Below are positions 9,406 through 22,890 of a stretch of DNA of 64,000 nt, one piece after another. Under the pieces are notes generated by a model. That model made no database searches. It had not been told where the DNA came from and saw only the letters and a program-made list of their open reading frames with translations. Positions within the stretch are counted from its first letter, which is position 1; each line of letters opens with the position of its first letter. Source of the stretch: Trichosphaerium sp. ATCC 40318 (Eukaryota > Discosea > Flabellinia > Trichosidae); the NCBI GenBank assembly GCA_038496445.1, contig JALMLS010000631.1, positions 1 to 64,000 on the forward strand, given 5' to 3'. The translations under genes and the position numbers were made by a program.

Positions 9406-10950
9406 ACACTCCAATTTTGACACATTGAAATCAGAAAAAACTCAGAAAGTTGCTCGACAAATATTTTTCAGATTGAAAAAAAATAAACTTGGTCCAGAAG
9501 CGTTTTTTTAACACTACGTTCTATTATATATTATATTACAGTACGGATAACAAACAAAAAAAGGTCAATGCGATAGTACGACGAATATTCCGGAAAGTCG
9601 TTTTTTTGTAATTCACCCTTAAAAAAGCAAGTATTTCAATGGTACCAGTTTACCTAAACGTAAAAAAGTAAGTAAAAAAGTCATATCCATTTTCGATTTT
9701 TTAGTGAAAAGGGTGATGATGCCACAAAGCGTACCGCTTTCTTTTTTTTTCTATACAAAGCGATGACGTTACACAAGAAGTGTTTCACCATCTATGAGGA
9801 AAACTCTACTCATAAACATATGTCGAGAAGAGTGTGGTAATTTTGTGAGTATATTCCTTGCTATAGGTGTACTACGAGACTTTATTGACCTAAAAAAAGA
9901 CAAAGTCAGCATCAAGACGCACTGGGATGGTAATAGCAAAAAAATTTCTTGGGCGCGCACTGATGGCGCGGTCTAACTGCTGGGTTCGTTGCGTTTTGAG
10001 TATTCTGTATTTTTTGTTCTCCGTCATTACTTTCTTCTTGTGCTATTTCTATGCGTGATTGCGCACCACCTGGGCCCTTTAAAATACTATTCAGTACGAA
10101 AAACTCGTAATTTCGTAATAACTCTTTCGAAAACAACTACGTTTTATCTTTTACTTCGTAATTGGCGTTGGAAAAAGCGATAAAAACCATTTTGTGGCCG
10201 TAACGCCGATAAAGTTTCGCTGTAGCGTATTTTTTTGTTTTTACCTGAGACGAGCTTTGAAGTCGTTCCATTTGTATAATTTATGATATGAAACGCCTTG
10301 TAGTACTGCTTACGCTTGTCTAATACGTAAATAGAAAATTATACGGTTTAGTGAGAAATCGTTTGACTTTGTCGGTATCTTCGAATGTTACCCAAACCAA
10401 CCTTTTCGTTTATTGAACATGAGCGTACAAGGCCTTGAGTTATTTGGATTGTTGGAATAACGTAATGTCGTAACAAACTGTGTTTTCGCTAGAAGAAGCT
10501 TTCAGTTCACACTCGGCTGATCATACCCCCGAGCGCCATAAGGCGCACTTCCAGAACAATTACAAGCGACTTACGTAATGTACATTTTTATTACAGTGAG
10601 TGGTTTTTATATTTGTGCGGCTACTTGTAGCGCCAACAATAAACTGAATTACCACTACCACTGTATACACAGCCACCGCCAAGAGCAAACGTTCTTACGC
10701 GGCCATTAAACCCACTCCACGTGGAGTCCACTTTTTTTGTCTAAAGCATTAAGAGGTTAACCACCATTACAATAGTTTTTGGTTGTAGTTCGCACCTTTT
10801 TATTCATAATCTGTATCACGCTGTTACCTAGAGCGACCCATACGTGGTCACGGTCTTCTATACTAATTAAACAAGTAGCAGGTGAGCTACAAGGTATAAA
10901 AGTCGGTTGTTCGCCACCCTGCCACTAAAAAAAGATCAGAAAAGAGTCTA
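9406..10950. other. Intergenic region, no supported gene
   Basis: About 1.5 kb separates the stop of the aminotransferase from the 3' end of the Roco gene. Short ORFs occur on both strands but overlap each other, have no recognisable motif and no plausible exon chain. The perfect 14-bp palindrome ACTCCACGTGGAGT lies at 10714-10727. I see no RNA gene. Confidence 0.5.
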
Positions 10951-13900
10951 CTAAGGACAAGCTCGTACGTTAGTAGGCCATGCGGCTACCTTTGTGTCCC
11001 CACTACTCCACACTTCTTGCCCATTATTTACACAAATAATAGAGTGTACAGGCGAAGCGTGCGCATTCCAAGTACCAGTACTCTGGGCAGTTTCAAGGCT
11101 GACAACGTGAATGTTACCTTGCTCTGTTCCCACCCAAACAAACTGAGACCCTGCACCTACCTCTACGAAGCACATACAGGTTATAGATTCCTGACAAATG
11201 GAAGTTTGATGCAGTTTACTGCCATCCTAAAAGAAAACGTTAATCTCTTTTTCAAACCAAAAAAAAGCTTCCAAAAAAATTATCGTACCAAGCTCCACAT
11301 TACAATATTACCACTGGAATCAGCTGTCCACATATAGTCATTTGCAACGCGTAATATTACATTAACTTTAGTTGCATGCCCTGACAGTTCAGTACCACCA
11401 TTAGAAAGGTCCTAAAAGAAGTCGTTAATATTATTTTACTATTACAATCAACACACCATTATTGACCATAACTTAAGTGAATCTGCTGCTGTCCACACAT
11501 TTTCGCCAACCTTAAGCATTGCATTGATAGGTTGGTTATGTCCTTGAAAACCCCATGGAGGTTGAGCCTAAATAAGGTTAGAACCATGTAACATTTGACC
11601 AAAACATACGTGATCGCCAAAGTTATATGTAGTAATTTGACCATCCTCGCTACCACACCAAACATATCCATCCATAAGGAATATTGACTTCGATGCAGCG
11701 CTACCAGTTACACTGTGTACTAACTCTGCTAGTTTCGAAGGTTCTGTCTGTTTTGGAGGTTGCACTGGCTTTGGAGGCTGTGCTGGCTCTACCTTCTTCG
11801 GAGGTTCAACTTGTTTCGGAGGTTGAGGTTGCACTGGTTTTGGAGGTTCTGTAGGCTCTATCTTCTTAGCTATAGCTGCAAGGTTTTGATTGCTTGTAGG
11901 TGGTGTTGGTCGTTTTAGAGTAGCGGAAGATGTTGTGTTGTTTGGAGTCGTCAGTGGAGGTGCCAGAAAAGATGAGCTGCGAGATGCTGACACGCGAGGA
12001 CTGACAGTTGGTGACAACTGAGACATACTCCATGATAAGGCAAGGTTGTGAGCTGACTTGCGTCTATCAATAGGGTCTTTGTGTTCATCAAAGCTATTCT
12101 CATAGCTGAACATATCACTGAATACTCTGATAATAGTAGCGTATTCAGGTCTTTTTGAAGGATCTTTTGCCCAGCAACGTTCCATAACCCTTGCTACCTC
12201 TGGAAGGCAGTTTTTCGGTATTGTAGGGCGTAACCCCTCAATAATGGCATGTCTGATCTCTTGAGTCTTGTATTCTTCATTAACAGCAAGGTTATCACGA
12301 ATTGTCCAGCCTGAAGAACGAAGCTGTTCAACAAACGCAGGGTCTGAGAGTTGCTGGGGTGTTAATGGCTCTGTACGACGTGTAATAAACTCTGTGTTTG
12401 CAGAGAATGGGAATTGCCTTAAATAAGAAGGTTAGTCATGAATCTCTACTAAACGAGTATAATTACCTTGAAGCTAACTCCCATAGTACAACACCAAAAC
12501 TGTAAATGTCAGAACGCTCATCATACTTTGAATTATCATCCAATACTTCAGGTGCTAGCCATTGGAATGTAGCCAATGTTTCATTGAGACCATGTGCAGC
12601 ATGCTACGTTTATCATTAGATGGGTGATGATATTCTTTTCCAAGATCGTACCTGCGCTAAACCAAAATCTCCAACCTTTGCAATAACATCTTGTGATGGA
12701 TCTAATGACGCAATCTTGTAATTGTGTCAATATACATTTCTCAAATGAATCTATCATTCACGTACAAATATATTAGGGGACCTTAGATCGCGATGAATAA
12801 TTGGTGGTGTGCGTGTTGCAAGGTACAGCAAACCACGTGCAATATCAATTGCTAGAAATTATCAAGTCAGTAAAAGTATTTGATTATAAATCATCCGTTA
12901 GGCACACCTATGCGAATACGTATTTCCCAATCAAATTGCTGATCACTCAAGTCAACATCATGAAGATGATGATGAAGTGTGTTGCCAGGAATATACTCTG
13001 TAATAAGGGAAAGCGGTTGTAGCTCGATACCAAGCAATTTTACAAGATTCTCGTGGTCCAAGGTACTAAAGAATATGACTTAGTGTTTGATCAAAAAAGA
13101 AAAGTTAACATACCTCATCACCCACGCCTCTTTTGTAAACTCACGGAAGTCTGATTCACCAGTATTATTCTTGAGCTCCTTAACAGCAACTTCCTCCCCT
13201 GCACTAGTGAACCCTCTGTACACGGTTGAGAAAGCCCCTTCGCCTAGTTTCTCTTGTCTCTCAACATTAGTCAAAAGAGGCAAGTGGCTCAGTGCAATCT
13301 CAGGAGCGATGGCATCTATTTGTATGGTTTCATTGGTTTCTGCGACATTTACGGTCTTTTCTCCTTGCATAACAGCATTCACAAGCTGTTGATAAGAGAA
13401 AACACGCTCCACAGAACCACTAGGTTGGTAGATGTACTCACGCATCACCTTCTCCCTATTAGATGCGTAGAACGTATCAATAAGGGTATCAATAGCTTGT
13501 GTTAATAATACAACCAGCAACGAATCATTTGCAGGGTAACTACAATAAAGTATCAGCAACTAGAAGTAAGAATCCGACTTTAAACAACGTACGGCTTATT
13601 TGTGTAGAATCGCGTTACTAGTATGAGTGCATGTGTACTTCTATCATATTCAATATAGGCAAGTTCGTTACCTCTAAAAGTTAAAGTGAGTTCTTCAATT
13701 GATACCAACTTTACGCACTTGGCTAAAGCAATGCCTCCAAGCCATGCCTCTTTACATTCTATACCCTCAATTTGTCTCATACGTACATAAATACGTGGAA
13801 AGAAACCCATAGGTAAGAAATCCATTTGGTACTGTCGCTTGAATTGATACATTGAATCAGGACAAGGTCCCCTTAGTAATTATGTTACAAAAAACCAAAA

Positions 13901-16900
13901 ATGTAACTTGAAAGAAAAAACAACATACTTGAACCATTGCTGCGGTTGTAGTACTGGCTCTTCTGCCAATAAGCAAGGGACAACACTATAAGATGTTTCA
14001 CCTAAGCAATGTGGTTAGTGGCGAATGTCGAGACTTTCCTATTTACCTTTGACAGGAAAGACAACTTCAAACTTTGCGAGCAGCTGTAACAGACGGGCAT
14101 GTGTAGCGCTAGGATACTTCTTCCATATCTGAGGCAGCATGTCATGCATAAGCAACCCATTTTGGACGTTTAGTTTGAAGCTAACTATGCTGGACATAAC
14201 ATCGGCAAGCCACTGAGGGTTTAACACTACAATCTCCCTTACTCCAGGTTGATTATACCAAACCAATTCACCAACATCATTAAAGAACTCAGTCATGCTC
14301 TCTACACTCTTTTCTGGTACTTGATTTGTAGCACAGAGTGCAGTATACTCACTCCATGTCATATATTCTTTTTCTCTACGTTTTTGCAAGAGATATTTAC
14401 TCATAACCTTGAAAGAGAACAAATAAGATTCAAAACTATTTCACGTGAAGTAGCATACCTCGTAAAACCCTGGTACAAGCTTAGAAAGAATACCTTGCTT
14501 TAATGCAAGTCTCTTGAGACTACGTAGAATATCTTTTATACCATCACCAGACTTAGAGCTACAAAAGTATACAGATCTAATATTCAAGTATCTCTTTTGA
14601 TATTTTTTCAACATTTGTTGTATGCCTTTAAGATACTCTGAAGTACACTTTGGATCATCCTTTGAATTAAAAATTAGTCACAGACATAAATACATGAATA
14701 GAAAAGAGTATAATAGTGAACAAACACTGAAAGACTATGAAAAAAAGCTAGGAGTTTACGTACTCTATGTGTTCCAATAACAACAACTGGTGAGGATACA
14801 AGATCACCAAACAATCGGATTGTCTTTAACCAGTACTCTATACGAGATTCGTTTGGTGCAACAAGATTGAATACAAGCACATAAATAGCGCGTTTGCTGA
14901 GGAAAAATTGATGTGTTGGGTAGAATACTTCTTGACCACCAAAGTCGTATATTTGCAAAGCAATATCTTTTGAAAGGTTCAGAGATCCAATGGCTATACC
15001 ATCAGTTGAAATATTAGTATACTTCTCATGTTTCTTCTTTTTCAACAAAGAAGCAGCTCCTGTCTTCGCAGACATTTCATGCAAACGCCATATCAAGTGG
15101 CTCTTACCAACATTCTCCTAGCAATGACGTTAACAAAAAATATAAAATGTAAAATTGTTTTATGTATACCTGGCCAACAACTAATAGTTTGAGGCGACTC
15201 CATGGTTTGGAATCGGATTGAAGATTACGCAGGTAAAGCAATAGCTTTGGTGTGCTCTTTGTCAAAATTTCTGGAGGCACACCATCTATTGGGTTCTTCT
15301 TAATATTAAGACTCTTCAAGTGCATATCACCAAGAATAGTTGGTAACTTTTTGATATTATTATTCGACAGATCAAGTGATCGCAACGTTTTCATATTGAT
15401 AACCCATGATGGAATCTCATTTAGATCTAGGGTTCATTAACAAGGAACAATATGAAATAAATTAGTGAACGTACTCAATGATGATAACGTCAACTCCTTG
15501 AGTGTTGGTCTGTGATTGCTTGTAGCTAATATTTCGGCAATATCCATTCTTTTAACTTGCACAGCACGAACAATAGCATTGTCAACGTCAACCGGTGTTG
15601 TAGCTTTAAGAATTACTTTAATTATATCGACATGGCTGTGTTTAACAGCTATTGTAAGTGCAGTATCTCCAGAGATATCTGTCGCATTAACATTGGCATT
15701 TATACTAATACCAAAATTAAAGAACATCACGATTGGCATTTTTCAATAGCATACCTGCATAATGCGCTTACAACTTCTGTGTGACCTCTCTTAGTAGCCC
15801 TCATTAACGGTGTCTCTTTTGTCCGTTGCAGAGGTGCGTTAGGGCTTGCACATGCACCAAGCAATAATTTTACTACTTCAACATTGCCTTGTTCACAAGC
15901 AATATGCAATGCTGTCTCGCCGCTCTCACTTGCTACATTAGGATCCATTTTACCTACGAATATGTTTATTAATAATATCAGAGTGATTGAATAGCTTACC
16001 TGATGTTAAGAGCACTTTAAGTATATCAAAATCGCCTCCCATAGCTGCCAAGTATAGCGTGGAATAGCCAGAGCCAAGTGCATTGTAATCACTTGGTTGA
16101 GCATTCATGATAAGTTTAACAACATCTAGATTAGCGGATATAACAGCCATTGTTAATGGAGTTGAGCCATCTGGTAAAGCTAAGTTTACATCAGATCCAT
16201 GTTGTAATAGTGCTTCAACTAATTCGGCATCTTTGCACTTGATTGCAATATGAAGTGGAGAATCCTTAGTACCAGGACTCACAACATCAGTTCTACACAA
16301 ACTGTCAAAAGAAAATCAAAAATAATGAATATGTACCTAGCGCCTTCTGATATCAAGTATTTGGCCACCTCCCTGTGTTTATTTGTAAGAGCAATGAGAA
16401 GTGAGGTCAACCCATTTGTAGAAACAGCATTTACATCTACACCATCGTCTTGCACTACTTCCTTAGTGCGTTCCAAATTGCCTTGCTCTGCAGCAAAATA
16501 TAGATCCTCATTAGTTAGCTTGGGTTTAACCTCTATGTTTTCCCATGGCATTGCAGCTGGTGCCGGTGCTGGTGTTGGCGTAGGAGTAGCTGCCACTCTC
16601 ACAGGAGGGGTAGGAGGTACTGGATCGCCAAGAGCATCAGCAAGACTGTCCAAGTCTGCAGAGTCCATACCGTCTATCATTGTGGTAATCATAGCAGAAT
16701 CCATGCGCTGCAATGGCGGTTTAAACTTTCGTGGTTGTGTTGCTTTCGGTAGCTGGAACTTTGGAGGTGATTGTGTCCTTGGTGGAGGGAACTTTGGTGG
16801 CGCTTGTGTCCTTGGTGGAGGAAACTTTGGTGGCGCTTGTTTTGGTTGCATATATTTCGGCGTAGGTACCTTTTTGACAGGAGCTACTACCTTGGGTTGT

Positions 16901-19900
16901 GGAACAACTGGTGGCATTATATACACCTTTGGTGCTGCAACTACTGGTTGTTTTAAAGCTCTTGGGAATTTCTTTGGACCCTTTGGTGGGGCATACTTCT
17001 TCGGTGCCAATTTTGGGCGTGACATCATAAATTGTGGTTTCTTTGCTGACACAGGTCTGAAGTTTGGAGGCATAACAACTTTTTTAGGTCCAATCTTTGT
17101 ACCTAATTGATTAGGTGCAGACACCTTTACCGGAGCTGGAGGGCGTGGAACAAATGTACTTTTCTTTGCAGCGAATTTTTGAGGCGCTACGCCAAACTTG
17201 ATTGATGGTGGTTGAATGTGCGCGTTCATTTTCTTCGGTGCGAATTTTGGAGGCGCTACACCAAACTTGATTGATGGTGGTTGAATGTGTGCATTCATTT
17301 TCTTCGGTGCGAATTTTGGAGGCGCTACGCCAAACTTGATTGATGGTGGTTGAATGTGCGCGTTCATTTTCTTCGGTGCGAACTTTGGAGGTCCCACAGC
17401 CAGTTTGATTGAAGGTGGAGCAACTGACATTGGCCTCTTCTTCGGTGTAAATGTTGGTGGAGCTGGTACGTTCATCTTCTTCAAACCAGAGGCGATCGTG
17501 TTGGTCTTTTTAAAAGACGCTGGTGGTGTAAATGTTGGAGGAGGTGGAATGAATCCCTTCTTAACACCAAATTTAATACCACTAACTCCCTTTGGCCGGA
17601 AACCTTTAGGAGGGCCACCTCTAGCGTTGAATTTAAGAGATTGTGGAGCACCCTTTGGTCGGAAACCTTTAGGAGGTCCTCCTTTAGCGTTAAACTTGAG
17701 AGATACGCCTTTTGGTTGAAATCCTTTCTTTGCTCCCTTGCCAAATGTTTTCAACTTGAGAGAACGTGCACCATACTTTCCTCCTCTTCCTAATGAAGCC
17801 ATCTTCATCGACCTAGATCCAAACTTTCCTTTGCCTTTAAGTCCTTTACGACCTGGTCGAGCTACCACAAAGCCTTTCTTTGAAGCTGGTGCGCTTTGGT
17901 TACGCTGTAACGATCCAGGCATCTTGGGCACACCCGATACTGAATTTGCGTGATGAAACTCCTTGTTAAGAGGCGGAGGCGTAAAATTGGGAGGCGTTGT
18001 CACAGATGATGCAGTAATGACAGGCTTCGGTTGTTCAGGTGTATGAGCAGGCGGTGGTGGTGTATGGTCTGGAACAGCAACAACAGCAGGTGGTGGCGGC
18101 ATGTGAGAAGGAGCATTTGGCACATGGTTTGGTGGAGGTATACTAGATGTACGACCTACCGAAGGTGCTTCAGAACTTGAATCATCGTATGATGCGCTGC
18201 TCATGTTTGATCTCAGAGTATCCCTCTGTTTATCCTTCTTATTTGACTTTTCTGGTCTTGGTGTCTTTGTACGAGGAGTTTTGAGCTGTTTCATCACCAC
18301 AGTGGCCTTAAAATTATAGTGTTAACAATTTGTAATACAAAGTTAGCGTACCATGTTAGCAATAGAGTACTTATTCAACATTGATGCTTCTGACTTTAAT
18401 TTTTTTCCTTTGTACTCTAGGTAGTACAAGGACACATTCTCAGGAGGAAGATTCGCCTTGCCTATCACCTCATCTATAATCTCGTGTACTACTGTGTCCA
18501 CACCAAGCTTTACGGTCTTAATAACATCAACTTCTTTGACTTGTACATGTATACGACAGAATATACCGCCACCTCGAGGAGATATTGCACGAGGTGTTTT
18601 TTTCTCCTTGCCCTTCTTTTCCTTGTCTTTTTTCTTTTCACCTTTCTTGTTTTTGTCAATTGATACAATTCCCTTTATGGGTGGAACCTTTAACGACATT
18701 TGCTCAGCCATTGACGCTTCTATTTGTCATTAGAAAATATTATTATACGACACTAACGCACCCTCTTCTTGTTTACGCTGCAAAGCTTCTAGTTCTTCTG
18801 CCTCTTTTTCCGCTTCTTTTTGACGAAGCGATTTTATCCACTCCTGGCGTTGCTCTTCTTTTTCCCTCTTTTCTTCAAGCTCTTTTTGTTTGCGCTTATT
18901 ATCTACTTTACGGCGCTCTCTATCAATACGACGTTGGAATTGTAGTTTCTGAGAAGGCAACATCTGGGACATGTCCACTTCTTCGAGTTTCTGTAGTTCG
19001 GTCTTTTCCTCTGGGAATGGATTGACCCAACTACGCGCCATAGTTACCCTGTTATAATAGTAAATCTGTCCACCAGGTGCTGTGGCTTTTGACCAATCTT
19101 CAGCGGAACCAAGTTGCTATTTTCATTAGCAGGCATGCAAAAACTGATTAATTTTACCTCTGGTGTCAAATCAATTTCTTGTGCTTTATCAACACCTTTA
19201 GAAGGCGCCGAGGTGGCTCGTTGCACTACTTTTGGTGTGGGCGCATCCATTTTGACTGGCTTTGGTGTTAAAGAAGGTGGCGGCTTGTGCCATTGTCCAA
19301 ACTGTGCAGCTTTCTTCTTTGCAGGAGAAGCACGTTTACCGAATGGCTTGCGTGGCATGGTTCGAGCTCGCGGATTACGCTTCTTCTTGCTTGACTTCTT
19401 TGGCCGATTTTTTACCCCTGATGGGATTGAAGAAGGTGGAGGAATATCTAAATTGCCCATACTAGTACTAACTGGTGGGCCACCAATTGAAGGTTTTCGC
19501 GTTTTCTCTAGTTTGTTATTAATAAAGTGACAAACAAGTTTACGAACGTACTGGCGCGCGCAGATTTGGGACGCTTTTTTAAACAATCTGGTTTGTCCCA
19601 AGTAGTTTCGTTTGTTTTGGTATTAAAATAGTAACTTTAAATAACACTTAGTTTTTGCAACAACAAAAAAATATTTTTGAGGGTAACATACGTCTTGCCA
19701 TTGTCTGTTGCTTGGCTCCAGCATGCAGGATCATTCTTAGGATCTAATTTTGCCTTTGGACGCGTCCAAGAGGTTTCATTCGTCACTGCATTGTGATAAT
19801 ACGTCTTGCCTTCGTCAGATTTATGTTCTGTCCTAAATAAAACTATTAAAAAACTACAAAATTTGTAGACATTGACAACGTACCAGTTGGGAGGTAGTGG

Positions 19901-20416
19901 GCGCTTTTTCCTACGCGTAAAGTTAAATTAAAACAATTTACAGTGACATTTACTTTTTGCGTGCAGACTTCGGTTTTGATACATCTGTCACGCTCATTGG
20001 AGGAGGTACAGATGAGATGTCCAGTGGTGGAGGGATATTCAACGGTGGCGGAACTCCCAACGGAGGAGGAAGGGACATACCGGCACCAGGTGCCGAAATT
20101 GTGCTCCTAAGTGTTTATTAGCGGCTGTGAGGAAAAATAGTTTAGTACTGCGAACGGCTGTGTCTACCAGTTCTTTTTTTCTTGCTTTTACCACTACCTT
20201 TGCCAATCGTCCCTGACAAAATAAGACGTTGTGCGATAATTCAGCGTACCTCGTCTTTTATGCCCTGGGTGCTTCCACGACGTTTCGTTGGTCCCTTGGT
20301 TGTAGAAATACGGCTTTCCTGAGCAACGTTAATTATTTTAATTTGTTTTGACAAAAAAGGGCACCTTCAGGAGAAACTGCTGATTGCCATCCTGGAGGCA
20401 AAGGAATCTCGCTCAT
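10951..20416 (-). CDS. Giant Roco (LRRK-like) protein kinase with WW domains and ankyrin repeats
   Basis: One chain of exons in the same direction encodes, N to C: WW1 (from 20416, LPPGW...YFYN...TSWKHP), WW2 (LPPNW...YYHN...TSWTRP), WW3 (TNETTWDKP), a Lys/Pro-rich part, WW4 (EDWSKA...YYYN...SWVNP), a charged coiled coil (19041-18730), a ubiquitin-like/RBD module (about 18590-18345), a Lys/Pro repeat region (18300-16560), ankyrin repeats (about 16540-15440), a short LRR, a Roc GTPase (P-loop GQ.NVGKS, switch YDFGGQE), COR (VVLNPQWLADVM), a TKL-type kinase (LGEGAFSTVYRG, VAVKEL, IIHRDLRSPN, GDFGLA, WLAPEV) and a WD40-like propeller (11690-10951). Catalytic residues look intact. The LRR-Roc-COR-kinase-WD40 core resembles LRRK2 and amoebozoan Roco kinases; the four WW domains are extra. 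The last stop is at 10951-10953. It could be two genes, but no intergenic gap or new start is evident. Confidence 0.82.
17168..17425 (-). repeat. 69-bp coding tandem repeat in the Roco gene
   Basis: Three nearly identical 69-bp units plus a diverged unit at each end encode a 23-residue repeat with the consensus PPSIKFGVAPPKFAPKKMNAH-like. Only silent or conservative changes separate the central units, pointing to recent unequal exchange or gene conversion. It sits in a basic, proline-rich region that also contains GPPKGFRPKG-type repeats (about 17580-17740). Such lengths often differ between strains. Confidence 0.8.
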
Positions 20417-20989
20417 GGAGTGCTAAAGGTCAGATCAAACTGACTCTTGTAATGCAAGTAGTTATAACAGCAGTAATCGCTAACGGGGCGTATATCAGCG
20501 GCTAAACATAATTTTTTACCTATTCTAACGTACTTGTTATTAAGCCAATACGGTATAATAGACCATCGCACGGCCACAGTAGCTGTTGTTACGCTAAAAG
20601 TTTGCTTTCAAAAAAAGCAATGAAGAACTCCTCAGACCGAAATGTTTTGCAAGTTTCGTAGCGAGCCAAACGATAGTAAGCTCAGATAAAAGAAGAAGGA
20701 GTATGATCTATGTTGACGCGATACTATTTTTGTTAGAAATTGCAAAAGCATACGCAATTTTGACGTCATTTTCATTAAAACACCAGTCTCAACATCTACA
20801 TTTAGGCTTAACTGGTTGGATTGGTGAACCAATGACCTTTTCGGGATAATAATATTCATGAAGCAGCGTTCTCGGTTTTGCAATTCTCAATAATCAGCCT
20901 CGACAAACATTCGACTGGAGCCAAGCAGGTTATGGAAAAGTACATTGTACAAACATTATTTTATTTCTTTTAAAAGTACAAATGATTGG
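20417..20989. other. Spacer between the Roco gene and the next gene
   Basis: This 570-bp stretch lies between the start of the Roco gene and the 3' end of the next minus-strand gene, so it should hold the Roco promoter. An 83-codon ORF on the minus strand (20883-20632) has no recognisable motif and low-complexity hydrophobic content; I do not call it a gene. Confidence 0.45.
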
Positions 20990-22667
20990 TCACTCGTAAG
21001 TGGCTGAAACCATGGGGATATCCGAAAGAGACATTATACCTTCGCGAAGAGAGTCCAGACCATCACTCGGTTGGGTCTTTTTTGTGACACCATCCTCTAC
21101 TTGCTTTTTTTTCTTTGTTGGCTGGGATGCAGATTTTACGTCTTCACCCCAATCATCAGTTCCTAATTGATCGCCCCAATCATCGTTAGCCGTGCTCCAT
21201 AAATCATCTGGTTCGCCCTCTTCCTCAAGAGTGGATAAACCTCTATCAGATTTACTTTCGAGGTCTTCCTGCGAACTGTCAATTTCGTCAGATGTAACAT
21301 CTGACCTTCTAGACAATGTAGAGCGTGGACTTAGTGTGCAACTAGATGCACTATCAAGCTCATAGAGGAGATTACTCTTAAGGGTTTCGGAGCGACACTT
21401 TCTTAAAAATGTCATTGCGTCACTTTGACGAAGAGTATAAGATCTTGGTGTCTTTGCTAGTTTGGCAGGTCGCTTCCTCTCACTGCTTTGACTAGAGGTA
21501 CTCACCAATGAGGATATCTCAGGTATTGAAATAGAGTGTGGTACACTTTCTTGTAATCGCGCAGAGTCCATACTTGCTTTCCTAGCTGTAGGAGCCGAGT
21601 TCTTTGACGCTGCTCGATCCCGTGTCGCCTTTTTTAAGTCTAGAGGCTCTACAACTGGCTTTGCACGCTTACTAGAGGACCTTGAATCACTGGTTAATAA
21701 AATAGAATATGTTAAAAAGGTATTACTTATAAACTAACCTTTTTCGCCTGTTTTTAGCTTTCTTTTTCCGTTTATCACTCTTACTGTCACTAGGTTCTTT
21801 TTTCCTACGCACTATGCACACGATTAGATATATATAAAGAAATATGTAAGACGAAAGTTTTTTTTGTTTTTCACTGTAACTACAAAAATAACTGCGTACA
21901 ACTACTGCTCAGGCGCCTTCTTGAGCTGCCTAAATTGAACCCTTTCTTACGCCCTGATTTCTTAGTTTCCCTTCGTTTACAATTATCAGTCACGAAAAAA
22001 CTGCAAACACTTACTTTAATAGAGGAGGAATAACTATTTTTTTAGGCGACTGTAGCTCCTTTATAGCTGCGTTCCAAGCTTCTTCTTCTTTCTTTATGTA
22101 CGCTAGCACTTCTTGTTCCATGTTTGGATAAGTCTCAATAAAACAGTGAAAGTCCTCTGTAATGGGTGGACTTGTGTCTAGGTAGTGCTGGTACTTTTCG
22201 TAGATTGCTCGCTGTTTATAGGTTATTTGTAAAAAAAGTGTTGTGGATGCCTTTCCGTACCCCGAAGTCAGGACGTCTTATAAATTCTGGAGAGTTTGTA
22301 TCTTTTAACTCCTTCGAAACGTTAAAATATTTATTTCAGATTTTACAGGACATTGTAACAGCCATACCTTTGTCATGTGGTCGCCTGCAGATGGCAATTT
22401 ATCTAGTTTCGAAAATAATCGGATTGTTTCTGCCTCACTAACAACCTTTTTCTTTACAAATGGTTCTACGAACACCTATAGCGCTTTGTTATGACATAGA
22501 GTGGTCAAATATCACTACAAACATACCTCTTGTAAAAAAATTATATCTTCTTGATATCTCTGCTTTAATTCCTCTAATTGTGCTTGCTCGCGCGTGAGTA
22601 CCTTTTTAGCGACACCACGTTGAGAGGCTCTGGTGTAACCTGCGCTAACTTTACGCGAAGCCCTCAT
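20990..22667 (-). CDS. Ser-rich acidic protein with paired DDWG motifs, function unknown
   Basis: The gene starts at the ATG at 22667 (MRASRKVSAGYTRASQRG) and has about seven exons. The N-terminal third is helical and charged, with a long segment from LTREQAQLEELKQRYQ through VVSEAETIRLFSKLDKL, then IYEKYQHYLDTSPPITED and a KKEEEAWNAAIKEL helix. The middle is basic, and the C-terminal 190 residues are Ser-rich with SRRSD, SERKRPAKLAKTPRS and two acidic tryptophan motifs, ANDDWGDQ and TDDWGEDV. The helical part has a faint resemblance to the start of RhoGEF DH domains, but I cannot follow a full DH fold. It is divergent with the next gene across 223 bp. Confidence 0.6.
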
Positions 22668-22890
22668 AGTCTATGGACAACTGACGCTAGCCACTAACGG
22701 CCAGAATGTACTGGTTTACAACTCCTTGAGAATTTATCCCAGCTAAAGTCAAATGTTGAACATGGACTTTGCCCACAAACTACAGTCACTTTGATAGCCA
22801 AACTTTGAATTTTCTTAACAGAATAAACAGAACACACAGAACACATTTAAAGCATTCCAACCGCACCGTAGCAATCCCACATAATAACAA
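22668..22890. promoter_or_regulatory. Divergent promoter region
   Basis: This 223-bp spacer separates two start codons pointing away from each other (22667 minus, 22891 plus). It must contain both promoters unless exons are missed. I see no clear TATA box; the sequence is A-rich towards the plus-strand gene. Confidence 0.4.

Noticed and set aside
9769-10183. Overlapping 60-74 codon ORFs on both strands between AGXT and the Roco gene
   Set aside because: No homology, no splice continuity and mutually overlapping; typical random ORFs.
16250-17110. 286-codon plus-strand ORF rich in Gly, Phe and Thr
   Set aside because: It is the antisense shadow of the Pro/Lys-rich repeat region of the Roco gene on the minus strand.
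22166-22441. 91-codon plus-strand ORF
   Set aside because: It overlaps exons and introns of the minus-strand Ser-rich gene and has no motif.
20990-22667. RhoGEF DH domain
   Set aside because: The first helix resembles a DH CR1 segment but the conserved CR2/CR3 blocks cannot be followed through the exons.
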